Source: an uncultured Flavobacteriales bacterium (GTDB lineage: Bacteria > Bacteroidota > Bacteroidia > Flavobacteriales > BACL11). Taken from it: 64,000 nucleotides of DNA. The position numbers and the translations under genes are program-made. Within the stretch, counting starts at the first letter, position 1; every line of letters starts with the position of its first letter. Location of the stretch: positions 26,201 through 90,200 of the forward strand of contig CAJQIZ010000012.1 in assembly GCA_905478555.1 (NCBI GenBank). Direction: 5' to 3'. The notes beneath the pieces were generated by a model. The model saw only the letters and a list, made by a program, of their open reading frames with translations, did not search any database and was not told where the DNA came from. This document shows positions 27,025 to 36,226 of the stretch, piece after piece.

Positions 27025-28585
27025 AATTCTATTCTTTTTATTTTTTACTTGTGCACCTTCTCTTCATTCTCAACAATCAAACTCTACTTTTTCTCGTAAT
27101 TATAATATTTTTTCAGAATCTAAAAATCATGTTATTTCAAATATTTTACATTCTGGAGTAAAACCATTCCTGCTAATAAATATAGATTCTAATATTCAGA
27201 ATAATGAAGGTAGTTGGCTTTTCAGAAAATGGAATAAAGAACATTTTATACAAGAACAAACTGATGATTTTTCATTAATTATTAACCCTATTCTTAATTT
27301 AGAAATTGGAAAAGAAAAGGGTAACAGTAAATTAATTTGGACCAATACTAGAGGTATAATTGCAGATGGTAAGTTAGGAAAGAAATTCTCCTTTTACTCC
27401 TCCTTCCTCGAAAATCAATCTGTTTTCCCAAGATATATTACAAATAATATATTTTCAAAATCTTCATGGATAGTGCCTGGTCAGGGAGAAGCTCATTGGA
27501 CTATTGATAGTATTTTTGATTACGCTATTGCATCTGGACACTTTTCATATCAAATATCAAAATATAGCAAAATACAATTCGGAACAGCTAAGAATTTTAT
27601 TGGTGATGGTTATAGATCTTTAATTTTATCAGATAATTCTTTTAATTACCCTTTCTTAAAAGTGAATACTGCCGTAGGTATTTTCCAATATACTAACTTA
27701 TATATGCAGCATATGGATTTATCTTCTAACTACCCTTCACAGGAATTTTCTTATGATAAAAAATACATGAGTTTACATTATTTGAGTGCGAATATTTCTG
27801 ATAGATGGAATCTTGCAATTTTTGAAACTGTAGTTTGGGGGGAGACTAGAACTCCTGAATATTCTGGTTTTGATATTGCTTATTTAAATCCTATTATATT
27901 TTTAAGGCCTGTTGAGTTTTCTTTAAATTCACCGGATAATGTGTTAATGGGTATGAACTCTAAATTTAAACTTTCTAACTCATCTCATTTGTATGCTCAG
28001 TTTGTATTAGATGAGTTTTCTGGTCCATCTTTAAATGGAGAGGGGTACTGGGGAAATAAGTACGCCTATCAGATAGGAGTGAAATATTATGATGTATTTG
28101 GCCTGAATAATCTTGTTATTCAATTAGAAAATAATTTATCTCGACCTTATACTTATTCCCATTTTAATAGTTCTCAAAATTATGGGCATTATTTTCAAAG
28201 TTTAGCGCATCCGTTAGGCTCTAATTTCAATGAAATTATATTTTTTACCGACTATAAATATAAAAAATGGGAGCTACATTTACAGTTATTAAAAGCTAAG
28301 TATGGTGGTAAAATAATAGGAGATCCTACTAGCTATGGTAATGATATTTTTATGTCTAATAGTGATAGACCTTCAGATTACGGAATTGAGATGTTTCAAG
28401 GTAATTTATCAGATTTAAACTATTCTAAATTTACAATTTCGTATTTGTTTAATAGTAAAACTAACTTAAAAGTTGAAAGTGGTTATATCTATAGAAAATT
28501 GGAAGATGATACTTCTGTAAACACAACAAATTTCTTTTTCTTTGCATTAAAATCGGATTTGTTTAATCGTTATTATGACTACTAA
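27014..28585 (+). CDS. Outer-membrane beta-barrel of the RemB/Wzi (capsule assembly) family
   Basis: 523 residues, GTG start overlapping the end of wecA, with a signal peptide (KILFFLFFTCAPSLHS). The mature protein is strand-rich with motifs FGTAKNFIGDGYRSLILSDN and IFLRPVEFSLNSPDNVLMGM, which I associate with flavobacterial RemB-like gliding proteins and with Wzi-type capsule-anchoring barrels. In the outer membrane it could bind or organise the polymer made by the upstream genes; position directly after wecA supports that. Whether it acts in gliding or in capsule attachment cannot be separated from sequence. Its end overlaps tsaB by 11 bases. Confidence 0.75.
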   Translation: MKNKILFFLFFTCAPSLHSQQSNSTFSRNYNIFSESKNHVISNILHSGVKPFLLINIDSNIQNNEGSWLFRKWNKEHFIQEQTDDFSLIINPILNLEIGKEKGNSKLIWTNTRGIIADGKLGKKFSFYSSFLENQSVFPRYITNNIFSKSSWIVPGQGEAHWTIDSIFDYAIASGHFSYQISKYSKIQFGTAKNFIGDGYRSLILSDNSFNYPFLKVNTAVGIFQYTNLYMQHMDLSSNYPSQEFSYDKKYMSLHYLSANISDRWNLAIFETVVWGETRTPEYSGFDIAYLNPIIFLRPVEFSLNSPDNVLMGMNSKFKLSNSSHLYAQFVLDEFSGPSLNGEGYWGNKYAYQIGVKYYDVFGLNNLVIQLENNLSRPYTYSHFNSSQNYGHYFQSLAHPLGSNFNEIIFFTDYKYKKWELHLQLLKAKYGGKIIGDPTSYGNDIFMSNSDRPSDYGIEMFQGNLSDLNYSKFTISYLFNSKTNLKVESGYIYRKLEDDTSVNTTNFFFFALKSDLFNRYYDY

Positions 28586-29264
28586 TTTACCACTAATCCT
28601 CAATATCGAAACTTCTACTAAGAATTGTTCTGTAGCCTTATTTAGAGGAGATTTCTTACTGTCAGAAAAATCGTTGTTATCTGATAAGTATTCTCACTCA
28701 GAAACTTTAACTTTATTTATTGAAGAGGTGATGAGTGATGTTAAATTAAAATTATCAGATTTATCAGCTATAGCTGTAAGTAAAGGTCCTGGATCTTATA
28801 CAGGATTAAGAATTGGAGTTTCTACTGCTAAGGGATTAAGTTATTCCCTTTCTATTCCATTAATTTCTGTTCCAACCCTAAAGTCAATGGCGTACAGTAG
28901 GTCTCAAATAAATTCAAATTTTGATTTATATTGCCCTATGATTGATGCAAGGAGAATGGAAGTTTTCTCTGCATTTTATAATGTTGAAAATAATGTAATC
29001 AGAAATGTACAAGCGGACATTATTGATGAAAATTCCTATTTAAATTATTCTCAAAAAAGTATTTTATTTTTTGGTGATGGTTCCGCTAAATGTAAGGAGA
29101 TAATAAAATTGAAAAACGCATCTTTTATAGATGATATCTATGGTTGTGCAAGGGATATGGGTATAATATCTTTTAAAAAGTACTTGAGTAATGATTTTGA
29201 AGATGTAGCTTATTTTGAGCCTTTCTATCTTAAAGATTTTGTTGCTGGGAAGAAAAAGAATTAA
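28575..29264 (+). CDS. tsaB: tRNA threonylcarbamoyladenosine biosynthesis protein TsaB
   Basis: TsaB partners TsaD and TsaE to make the t6A modification at position 37 of ANN-decoding tRNAs. The 229 residues have the actin-like fold signatures ILNIETSTKNCSVALF, AVSKGPGSYTGLRIGVSTAKGL and MIDARRMEVFSAFY. It is the last plus-strand gene of the run. Its TAA stop shares the palindrome TTAA with the stop of the convergent helicase gene. The function is unrelated to polysaccharides. Confidence 0.95.
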   Translation: MTTNLPLILNIETSTKNCSVALFRGDFLLSEKSLLSDKYSHSETLTLFIEEVMSDVKLKLSDLSAIAVSKGPGSYTGLRIGVSTAKGLSYSLSIPLISVPTLKSMAYSRSQINSNFDLYCPMIDARRMEVFSAFYNVENNVIRNVQADIIDENSYLNYSQKSILFFGDGSAKCKEIIKLKNASFIDDIYGCARDMGIISFKKYLSNDFEDVAYFEPFYLKDFVAGKKKN

Positions 29265-31117
29265 CTTCTTCCTCCTTCTTTCTTATCTTTAAATCTACTT
29301 TTAAAAGTATTTCCTCCTCCAGAACTTCTTCTTTCTCCACCACCTCTTTCAGATCTTCTATTACTACTAAATCCGCTTCTTCTTCCACCTCCACTTCCTT
29401 CAGATTTTGAGTGTCCTCCAGAACTTCTTTTTCTGTCAGAACTATATGGTTTTCCTCTTCTTTTTCCCTCATCATTTTTTGGTTTAGATACTTCTACTGT
29501 AAGTTTGTATCCGTTCCATTGGCTATCTTTAAATCCTTCTAAAACTTCTTTTTCAGCAGAAGACTCTACTTCAAAGAAAGAGAATCCTTGGAGTATATCA
29601 ATTTTTCCAATTTGTAGGTTTCTATTTCTAGTAAACTCGTTTACTAATCCGATTAAATTTTGAGGTTCACATCTATGTGTTTTACCAAGGTTGATAAAGA
29701 ATCTTGTAAATCCTTCATCAGAATGTCCTCTCCCGCTTCTTCCACTGTCTCTCCCTCTATCTCTTCCACTGTCTCTACTATCTCTTCCTTTTGATGCAGT
29801 AATATTTAAATCTGGTGCATTTTTATAGAAAGATAAAAATCTGTTAAACTCTGCAGAAACAAAGTGTTTTACTAATTCTTCTTTATCCAAATGAGATAAC
29901 TTTTCTTCTATAATAGGTAAGTGCTTTTCTATTTGAGGACTAACATCAGTTTTTACAATTTTATCAATTAATTTTAAAAGTTGAATGGCGCAAATTTCAT
30001 CTCCTCCAGGTACTTTCTTTAGAATTAATTCTTTTCCTAGCATTTTTTCAATTGAGAATAATTTTCTTTTTTCTCTACTATGAGAAATAATAATTGAAAT
30101 CCCTTTGTTTCCCGCTCTTCCTGTTCTACCAGATCTATGAATATAAATTTCATTATCATCAGGTAAGTTATAATTTATTACATGAGAAAGTTCATTAATG
30201 TCAATTCCTCTTGCAGCAACATCAGTAGCTACTAAAATTTGTAAGTTTCTTTTTCTGAATCTACCCATTACATGGTCTCTTTGTGATTGAGATAACTCTC
30301 CATGAATTGCATCAGCATTATAACCGTCTTGCATCAATTTATCAGACACTTCTTTTGTTTCCCTTCTGGTTCTACAAAAGATTATACCGTAAATCTCTGG
30401 ATTTACATCACATATCCTTCTTAATGCTTTGTATTTATCTCTAGCGTTCACCATGTAGTAATGGTGTTCTACTGTTGACGCTCCTTCATTTCTTTTAGCA
30501 ACTTCAATTCTCTTTGGAGAGAACATGTAATCTTTTGTAATTCTTAGAACTTCTTTCGGCATTGTAGCTGAAAAAAGTAATGTTTGTTTTTTCTCAGGTG
30601 TTTCAGCTAAAATTATGTCTAAATCTTCCTTGAAACCCATGTTTAACATCTCGTCTGCTTCATCTAAAACTACAAATTCAATATCTTTTAGTTTTAGTTT
30701 TTTTCTATTTATTAAATCAATAACTCTTCCTGGTGTACCAACAACAATCTGACTTCCTGAATTTAATTGTCTGATTTGTGTTTGGATATTAGCTCCACCA
30801 TAAACGGCTGTTATCTTTAATTTCTTGATGTATTTTGCATAAGATTCTAAATCTTTAGTAATCTGTAAACATAATTCTCTTGTAGGGCAAAGCATTATTG
30901 CTTGTGTCTGATTTCTGTCTGTATCTATTTTATGAATTACTGGTAATCCAAAGGCTGCTGTTTTTCCTGTTCCTGTTTGCGCTAATGCAATTAAATCTGT
31001 TTCCTCTGTAATTACAAAAGGAATAGACTCTTGTTGTATCGGTGTAGGGTTCTCAAATCCTAAATCTGTTATAGCTTTTAGGATGTCTTTATTTAATCCT
31101 GTTTCTGAAAATGTCAT
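29261..31117 (-). CDS. DEAD-box RNA helicase with DbpA-like RNA-binding domain and RG/S-rich tail
   Basis: An ATP-dependent RNA helicase (CsdA/DeaD group) for RNA remodelling, possibly ribosome assembly or cold adaptation. Motifs in order: PTPIQQ, AQTGTGKT, PTREL, DEAD, SAT, then HRSGRTGRAG. After the two RecA domains come an Arg/Asp/Gly/Ser-rich linker (GRDSRDSGRDRGRDSGRSGRG), an RRM-like DbpA domain (FINLGKTHRCEPQNLIGLVNE) and a basic Gly/Ser/Arg tail of about 60 residues. I start at the ATG giving MTFSETGLNKD (618 residues). A TTG six codons upstream lies inside a TAATTTTG promoter box and is rejected. Confidence 0.93.
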   Translation of the reverse strand: MTFSETGLNKDILKAITDLGFENPTPIQQESIPFVITEETDLIALAQTGTGKTAAFGLPVIHKIDTDRNQTQAIMLCPTRELCLQITKDLESYAKYIKKLKITAVYGGANIQTQIRQLNSGSQIVVGTPGRVIDLINRKKLKLKDIEFVVLDEADEMLNMGFKEDLDIILAETPEKKQTLLFSATMPKEVLRITKDYMFSPKRIEVAKRNEGASTVEHHYYMVNARDKYKALRRICDVNPEIYGIIFCRTRRETKEVSDKLMQDGYNADAIHGELSQSQRDHVMGRFRKRNLQILVATDVAARGIDINELSHVINYNLPDDNEIYIHRSGRTGRAGNKGISIIISHSREKRKLFSIEKMLGKELILKKVPGGDEICAIQLLKLIDKIVKTDVSPQIEKHLPIIEEKLSHLDKEELVKHFVSAEFNRFLSFYKNAPDLNITASKGRDSRDSGRDRGRDSGRSGRGHSDEGFTRFFINLGKTHRCEPQNLIGLVNEFTRNRNLQIGKIDILQGFSFFEVESSAEKEVLEGFKDSQWNGYKLTVEVSKPKNDEGKRRGKPYSSDRKRSSGGHSKSEGSGGGRRSGFSSNRRSERGGGERRSSGGGNTFKSRFKDKKEGGRS

Positions 31118-31132
31118 ATTGTAAATTTTTTG

Positions 31133-31140
31133 CAAAATTA
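31133..31140 (-). promoter_or_regulatory. -7 promoter box for the DEAD-box helicase
   Basis: The minus strand reads TAATTTTG, matching TAnnTTTG, 15 bases before the chosen ATG at 31117. It overlaps a possible TTG start at 31135 and so decides the start in favour of the ATG. No clear -33 element. Confidence 0.5.
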
Positions 31141-31215
31141 CTCTTTTATTATTATATAGAGTGTTTTATACAGAAAAAGACTTTTTTTAAGAAAAGGATG
31201 TGAAATATTGATAAT

Positions 31216-33336
31216 TTATTTTATAATTATTTTTCGGATAGTTGTATTTCCTGTTTCAGTAATTATCTTTACAAAATAAACCCCCTTATTTTTAATTATA
31301 AAATTAGTAGATTTTGAGTCTTGAATAAATCTTCCTTCAATGTCATATATTTTAATATTATTTACTACATCTGATGTTGTTATATTTACATTTCCTGTCG
31401 AAGGGTTGGGGTAAATTTCTAATTTAAAGTTAGAGATAGAGTTTATGGATGTAGCTGATAATTCTCCCCATCTCTTTTCAAACTCTTGTAAGTATATATT
31501 TGCAATAGTTTGATCGTGAATTATAATTGTGTTTTCATCTGAATTATTTTCCGCATTACTACTCCAATTATGTGAACCTGTTAAAACAGTCGGTTCTGCC
31601 GTAGGTGATCCGGCGTCTGCGATAGCATATTTATGATGAAAAGAATAAGTTACCCCCATATGAGATCTTACATTTACACCTCCGCTTATCAAATTATCAT
31701 ATTCACTTCCAGTTCCATTTTGCATTTCAATTATGCCTCTAATGTTCACACCAAAATCTCCTTCTTTTTCAATTATAGATGACGCAATATCGTCTCTAGT
31801 GAATGATAATAGACCAAATTCTAATGAATAATCTACATTATTAATAAATTTTAATATTTGTGAAGTTGTTTGGTCAGAGGGAGAGAAGTAAACTTCTACT
31901 TCTGTTCCGTTTAGATTAAATAAATGGGGTGTATTATCTTCTTTTTGAGATCCAAATATTCCACTCCACATTTCATTGAATTCAATAGTATATGCTTGTG
32001 CAATTGACTTATCTTGTACAAAGATAAGATTATTATAATCATTAAACAAATTAGAAGGATTGGACCAATTAGTAGAACCTCCCATTACCCAAGAGTTATT
32101 AGTTGAATTAGCGTCTACAATGATAAATTTATTGTGCATAATTCCAGACAAACTATTATTTCTGAAAACAATAGGTATATTAGAATTTAAGCTGTTTAGC
32201 ATTGTATTTGTAACGTCATCATCTGCAATATATCTAACTATTACTCCTCTATTATAAGCGTCATTAATGGCAGTTGCGATAGTAGCGTCAGATGCATTAT
32301 ATACACAAATATCTAAGGTGTTTTGTGCTAAATCCATATACGCTTTTATAGTATCGTTAAAGAATGTAGTTATGTTTTGAGCATCTGTACCTGAAGAATA
32401 TGAAACATCAACACTGTGATTAAAATAAGGTCGTATTTTACCAGAAGAATTAGATGCTGTTATATAAACTCCCACATTTGAAAAAGCAGTATCTACTCCA
32501 TTTACAGAATAAACTTGTACATAGTAAACAGTAGCTGGTTGTAATCCAGTTAAACTTAAGTTGTGTGACATTGTACTTCCAGTCATGTTTATACTATTTC
32601 CTAAAGAAGAAGTTGTACCGTAAAAACACTCAGTAGTTGCATTATCGGAAGTAGTCCAACTTAAATCAAATCCGCTATTTGTAATATTTGTTTGCGTAAT
32701 AGGAGATGTAATTAATAGGTTTCCTGTCGGAATAATATCTGAAGAATCTCTAGGTAATATTTGATATCCATCATTTGCAGGCAAATTAAAAGTATATTGA
32801 GAAGAAATACCTATAAGAGTAGCTGGTCCCATTGGTATTAATGAATTTTCTAACGGGCTTCCTGCTCTAATATAAATTTTACCTGTTTCTCCATTTGACA
32901 CAAAATCATGTGTTCCTGCGGTGAAAAGTGATCCTCCAGAATTAAATATAAGATTATCTATCTGTATTAATTGAGATTCTGTATTTTCTCCTACTTGTAA
33001 TGGTGTTACTAATTGTGGAGTCATTATGTTTCCTGTACTAATTGTAGAGTTTATAGATGCTGGAGTCATTTCCAATAAACCATTATAATCAATTAAAACT
33101 CCAGTTACAGTAATTTCATCTCCTCTTACTACGGTTCCTAATGTAGCAGGATCGTAAAGAGCTAGTCCTCCTGTTCCATCTTCTATATATCTGATAGGCC
33201 CAAGTTCGTCTCCATTTGTAACAATTCCTGTAACAGTAACCGTTGCTCCTATTCCTTGAGTTCTAGCTGTTGCGATATCTTGTGAAAAACTAACTATAGT
33301 AAGTAAGCTTAAAATAAGTGTCGTAATTTTTTTCAT
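31216..33336 (-). CDS. Secreted phospholipase-D-fold protein (nuclease-like) with T9SS sorting domain
   Basis: The start is the ATG of MKKITTLILSLLTIVSFSQ, a signal peptide, giving 706 residues; a longer frame runs into the preceding gene and is rejected. After the signal comes an OB-fold/DUF5689-like region (ARTQGIGATVTVTGIVTNGD), then a fibronectin type III-like domain. Two HKD active sites follow, HNKFIIVD and HHKYAIAD, the pair expected of a phospholipase D-superfamily enzyme. The end (LEIYPNPSTGNVNI ... RKIIIK) is a type A T9SS sorting domain. The OB-plus-PLD layout recalls extracellular nucleases; phospholipase is the alternative. It starts 10 bases after the receptor gene stop and is probably co-transcribed with it. 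Confidence 0.88.
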   Translation of the reverse strand: MKKITTLILSLLTIVSFSQDIATARTQGIGATVTVTGIVTNGDELGPIRYIEDGTGGLALYDPATLGTVVRGDEITVTGVLIDYNGLLEMTPASINSTISTGNIMTPQLVTPLQVGENTESQLIQIDNLIFNSGGSLFTAGTHDFVSNGETGKIYIRAGSPLENSLIPMGPATLIGISSQYTFNLPANDGYQILPRDSSDIIPTGNLLITSPITQTNITNSGFDLSWTTSDNATTECFYGTTSSLGNSINMTGSTMSHNLSLTGLQPATVYYVQVYSVNGVDTAFSNVGVYITASNSSGKIRPYFNHSVDVSYSSGTDAQNITTFFNDTIKAYMDLAQNTLDICVYNASDATIATAINDAYNRGVIVRYIADDDVTNTMLNSLNSNIPIVFRNNSLSGIMHNKFIIVDANSTNNSWVMGGSTNWSNPSNLFNDYNNLIFVQDKSIAQAYTIEFNEMWSGIFGSQKEDNTPHLFNLNGTEVEVYFSPSDQTTSQILKFINNVDYSLEFGLLSFTRDDIASSIIEKEGDFGVNIRGIIEMQNGTGSEYDNLISGGVNVRSHMGVTYSFHHKYAIADAGSPTAEPTVLTGSHNWSSNAENNSDENTIIIHDQTIANIYLQEFEKRWGELSATSINSISNFKLEIYPNPSTGNVNITTSDVVNNIKIYDIEGRFIQDSKSTNFIIKNKGVYFVKIITETGNTTIRKIIIK

Positions 33337-33346
33337 AGTTATTTTT

Positions 33347-36163
33347 TTAAAAATTAAATTTTGCTGAAATATTAAATCTGCTTCCAAGTCCAAAGAACAC
33401 TCCTGCTGATTTTGCATCAAAATCTTGGTAGTCTGCATTATAAGGATCATTGTTTTGTGCGTCCGATATGTATGTTGCATCTAATAAATTTAAAATACTA
33501 AACTTAATATCTAATTTGTTTTTTGCTGAAATATTAAATTTATATCCAGCATGTAAATCTATTAACTGATAAGCAGGAATTTTCCAACTTTCCCTATTTG
33601 CATTTTCTCCGTTTAAACTAAGTGGGTCAAAATCAGAATAATAATTATCAAAGTAAGTTCCTCTCATCTTAAAGTAAGAATTTCTTGTTGGTTCGTATCT
33701 GAAACTGATACCGTATTGTGTTTGTGCAGCATCTCCAACATGAATTCCTTCTGCATCAAATGTAACCATCACTTCTTTTCCTGAATCATCAATTACAGGA
33801 TTATTATTATCATCATAAAAACGGACTGTGTCTGATGAAGTCCACCTCCAATCTCCTAATGAAAGAAGCCCTTCTACAGTAAATTTAGGGCTTATTTTAT
33901 AGGCGAAATCCATTTCTACTCCTTTATGTAAGGCGTTCATTCCGTTTATGTTTGCTTTGTAAGGAACCTCATCTACTTCTATAGTAACTCCTCCGTTTGA
34001 TGGCTTATTTTCCCAACTAGTATAATATGTGTTTATGTTTGCAGATAAAAACCGAGAACGATAAGAATAACCTCCTTCAATAGCTTTTACTTGCTCGTTT
34101 AGTATGTTTCTGTATAAACGATTGGTGTAGTCAAAAACATTATTGAATCTCGGAGCTTTCGAGATATAACCAATATTAAAAAACACATTATTTAGTTCAT
34201 CAATATTAAAATTAGCTCCTGTTTTAATAGTATATCCTTTTATCCATTTCCAGTCAGATATAGCATCTTGTGCTTCATTTGAATACATTGTGTATTGTTG
34301 TCCGTTATAATTGAAAGTGTCTATTTCCATTGTTTTTACAGCTCCAATTAAATTACCATTTTCGTCAAATTCTAATTCCGTCGATACAGAAGTCCCAAGT
34401 ACTTCTTGTATTGTAGTGTCAGATAATACAAGGTCTTTTTTCTTAAAATAATCCTTTCTTCTATAAGCAGAATTAGATCCAGAAACATTAAAGAAAGTAG
34501 ATACTCTACCATTATTATATTCCAATTGTCCGAACCCTCCTAACCATTTTACAAAGCCATCATTATGATATCCAACAATGTCTCCTATATTTTTTATTTG
34601 AGTAGTTTGTACTCCATTTGATTCGTCCACTACATAATCTCCTCCTAATAAATCATACACCTCTCTATAGTGTTCTCCTTTGTAAGTTCTTAAATCTAAT
34701 CCTCCAGAAATTGAAATTTCTTCATTAGGATTATAATTTAATGTAGAAAGAAGTCCGTACCAATAATGATTGTTTATGGAACTTCTTAAGTAGTTTCCGG
34801 ATTTGTAATCGGATATAGAGTAAAGTGCGTCAATATTTCCATGGTTTCCATTATAAGCGTCTTGCAGATTGTATTGCCCAAATGAGTCATAGTTGTTTGA
34901 GTTTCCAGAAATTCCTGTTCCTCCTCCATTTCCTATAGATGCGTAAGATATATTAGAAATATAAAACTTATCATTTACCACCCAAAAATGTCTTAATGAA
35001 TATTGTGGTTTATGGAAATAATTTTGTTTAGTATTTAAAATAGAATTGTTGTGTATTGTATCTCCATTTTCGTTTAAACTCCATCTATCAATATCTCCCC
35101 AATGTTTGTTATAATCTATTCCTTTATTTAATAATGAAATTGTAGAATATTCTATAGAATCACCAATTCCTAAGGAATTCGCGTACGTAGTGTCATATTC
35201 ATAAATTGTGCTTTTATAACCTCTTTGTCCATGTTTTTGAGGAGCTCCCATTGCTGACAGGGTAAAGGTATGGTTGCCAATTTCTTTCTGAATTTTTGCG
35301 TAATAAAAATATCCTTCTGTCCAAGTTTCTTGTACAAATCCATTTCCTCTTTTATAAGAACCTGCTAAGGTGTATCCCCATCCATTATCTAGTTTCCCCG
35401 AGTTAAAACCAAATGAACTTTTCAGTCTTCCGAAAGAACCAATATCTTGTTTAAAAGTACCTCCTTGTTTATTGCCTATTCCTTTAGTTAACATATTCAT
35501 TGTTCCTCCTACAGATGGAATTGCTATTTTAGATGCTCCTAATCCTCTTTGTACTTGTATGTTAGATGTAACAGCATCTAATCCTGACCAGTTAGACCAA
35601 TAAACCCATCCATTTTCCATATCGTTTACCGGAATACCATCAATCATTACCGCAACATTTCTTTGATTAAACCCTCTAATTGTTATTCTAGCATCACCAT
35701 CACCACCACCACTTTGTGTAGCGTATACACCAGGGGTGGAATTTAAAATCATAGGAATATCTTGGGAAGCTAATTCTTCATTTACTTTTTGTAATGATAC
35801 AGTAGTAAAAGCAACTGGAGTTTCTCGTTCTCTAGCTATATCTGCTACAATATGTACTTCTGATAACTGAATAGGTCGGAGTTTAAAATTTAGTGTTATT
35901 GTTTTTCCTTTTGCGTCTATGGTTTTTATTAATTGTTTGTACCCTACATACGACACACTAATTTCTCTATTTCCGTTTGGTATTGAGAAAAAATAGTTTC
36001 CATCAAGATCTACAGCAACGCCTTGTCCGTTTCCATATACTACAGAAGCTCCAATTAATTTTTCTCCAGTATTTGCATCAATTACTTTTCCTTTTATATT
36101 AGTAATTTGAGAAAATGCAGAAACAGATACCAATATTAAGAATAAAAATAAATATTTTTTCAT
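33347..36163 (-). CDS. TonB-dependent outer-membrane receptor with carboxypeptidase-like N-terminal domain
   Basis: 938 residues from the ATG of MKKYLFLFLILVSVSAFSQ (signal peptide); an ATG five codons upstream is less likely. The domains are a CarboxypepD-regulatory-like module (GKVIDANTGEKLIGASVVYG, 25-105), a plug (ILNSTPGVYATQSGGGDGDARI, IDGIPVNDMENGW) and a 22-strand-type barrel ending in Phe (NISAKFNF). It imports an unknown substrate using TonB energy. There is no SusD-like partner, so it is not a standard glycan-uptake pair. It precedes the secreted PLD-fold protein by 10 bases. A hairpin terminator separates it from the upstream lamin-tail gene. Confidence 0.92.
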   Translation of the reverse strand: MKKYLFLFLILVSVSAFSQITNIKGKVIDANTGEKLIGASVVYGNGQGVAVDLDGNYFFSIPNGNREISVSYVGYKQLIKTIDAKGKTITLNFKLRPIQLSEVHIVADIARERETPVAFTTVSLQKVNEELASQDIPMILNSTPGVYATQSGGGDGDARITIRGFNQRNVAVMIDGIPVNDMENGWVYWSNWSGLDAVTSNIQVQRGLGASKIAIPSVGGTMNMLTKGIGNKQGGTFKQDIGSFGRLKSSFGFNSGKLDNGWGYTLAGSYKRGNGFVQETWTEGYFYYAKIQKEIGNHTFTLSAMGAPQKHGQRGYKSTIYEYDTTYANSLGIGDSIEYSTISLLNKGIDYNKHWGDIDRWSLNENGDTIHNNSILNTKQNYFHKPQYSLRHFWVVNDKFYISNISYASIGNGGGTGISGNSNNYDSFGQYNLQDAYNGNHGNIDALYSISDYKSGNYLRSSINNHYWYGLLSTLNYNPNEEISISGGLDLRTYKGEHYREVYDLLGGDYVVDESNGVQTTQIKNIGDIVGYHNDGFVKWLGGFGQLEYNNGRVSTFFNVSGSNSAYRRKDYFKKKDLVLSDTTIQEVLGTSVSTELEFDENGNLIGAVKTMEIDTFNYNGQQYTMYSNEAQDAISDWKWIKGYTIKTGANFNIDELNNVFFNIGYISKAPRFNNVFDYTNRLYRNILNEQVKAIEGGYSYRSRFLSANINTYYTSWENKPSNGGVTIEVDEVPYKANINGMNALHKGVEMDFAYKISPKFTVEGLLSLGDWRWTSSDTVRFYDDNNNPVIDDSGKEVMVTFDAEGIHVGDAAQTQYGISFRYEPTRNSYFKMRGTYFDNYYSDFDPLSLNGENANRESWKIPAYQLIDLHAGYKFNISAKNKLDIKFSILNLLDATYISDAQNNDPYNADYQDFDAKSAGVFFGLGSRFNISAKFNF

Positions 36164-36178
36164 TGTAAAATTAGTCAT

Positions 36179-36208
36179 AAAAAAATACTGATAATTATAT
36201 CAGATTTT
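36179..36208 (-). terminator. Hairpin terminator or attenuator between the LTD gene and the receptor gene
   Basis: On the minus strand CTGATA-TAAT-TATCAG forms a perfect 6-bp stem, extended by A/T pairs, and is followed by TATTTTTTT. It lies about 20 bases after the lamin-tail gene stop and just before the receptor start. It should end or reduce read-through. Confidence 0.6.
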
Positions 36209-36226
36209 CTTAGAAATTAAATGTTA

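Noticed and set aside
31118..31135. TTG start for the helicase
   Set aside because: The codon lies inside the probable -7 promoter box.
31141..31215. Weak hairpin after the PLD-fold gene as a terminator
   Set aside because: Only a 5-bp A/T stem before a broken T-run; not enough to call.
33337..33480. 48-residue N-terminal extension of the PLD-fold protein
   Set aside because: It overlaps the receptor gene and precedes a perfect signal peptide, so it is not translated.
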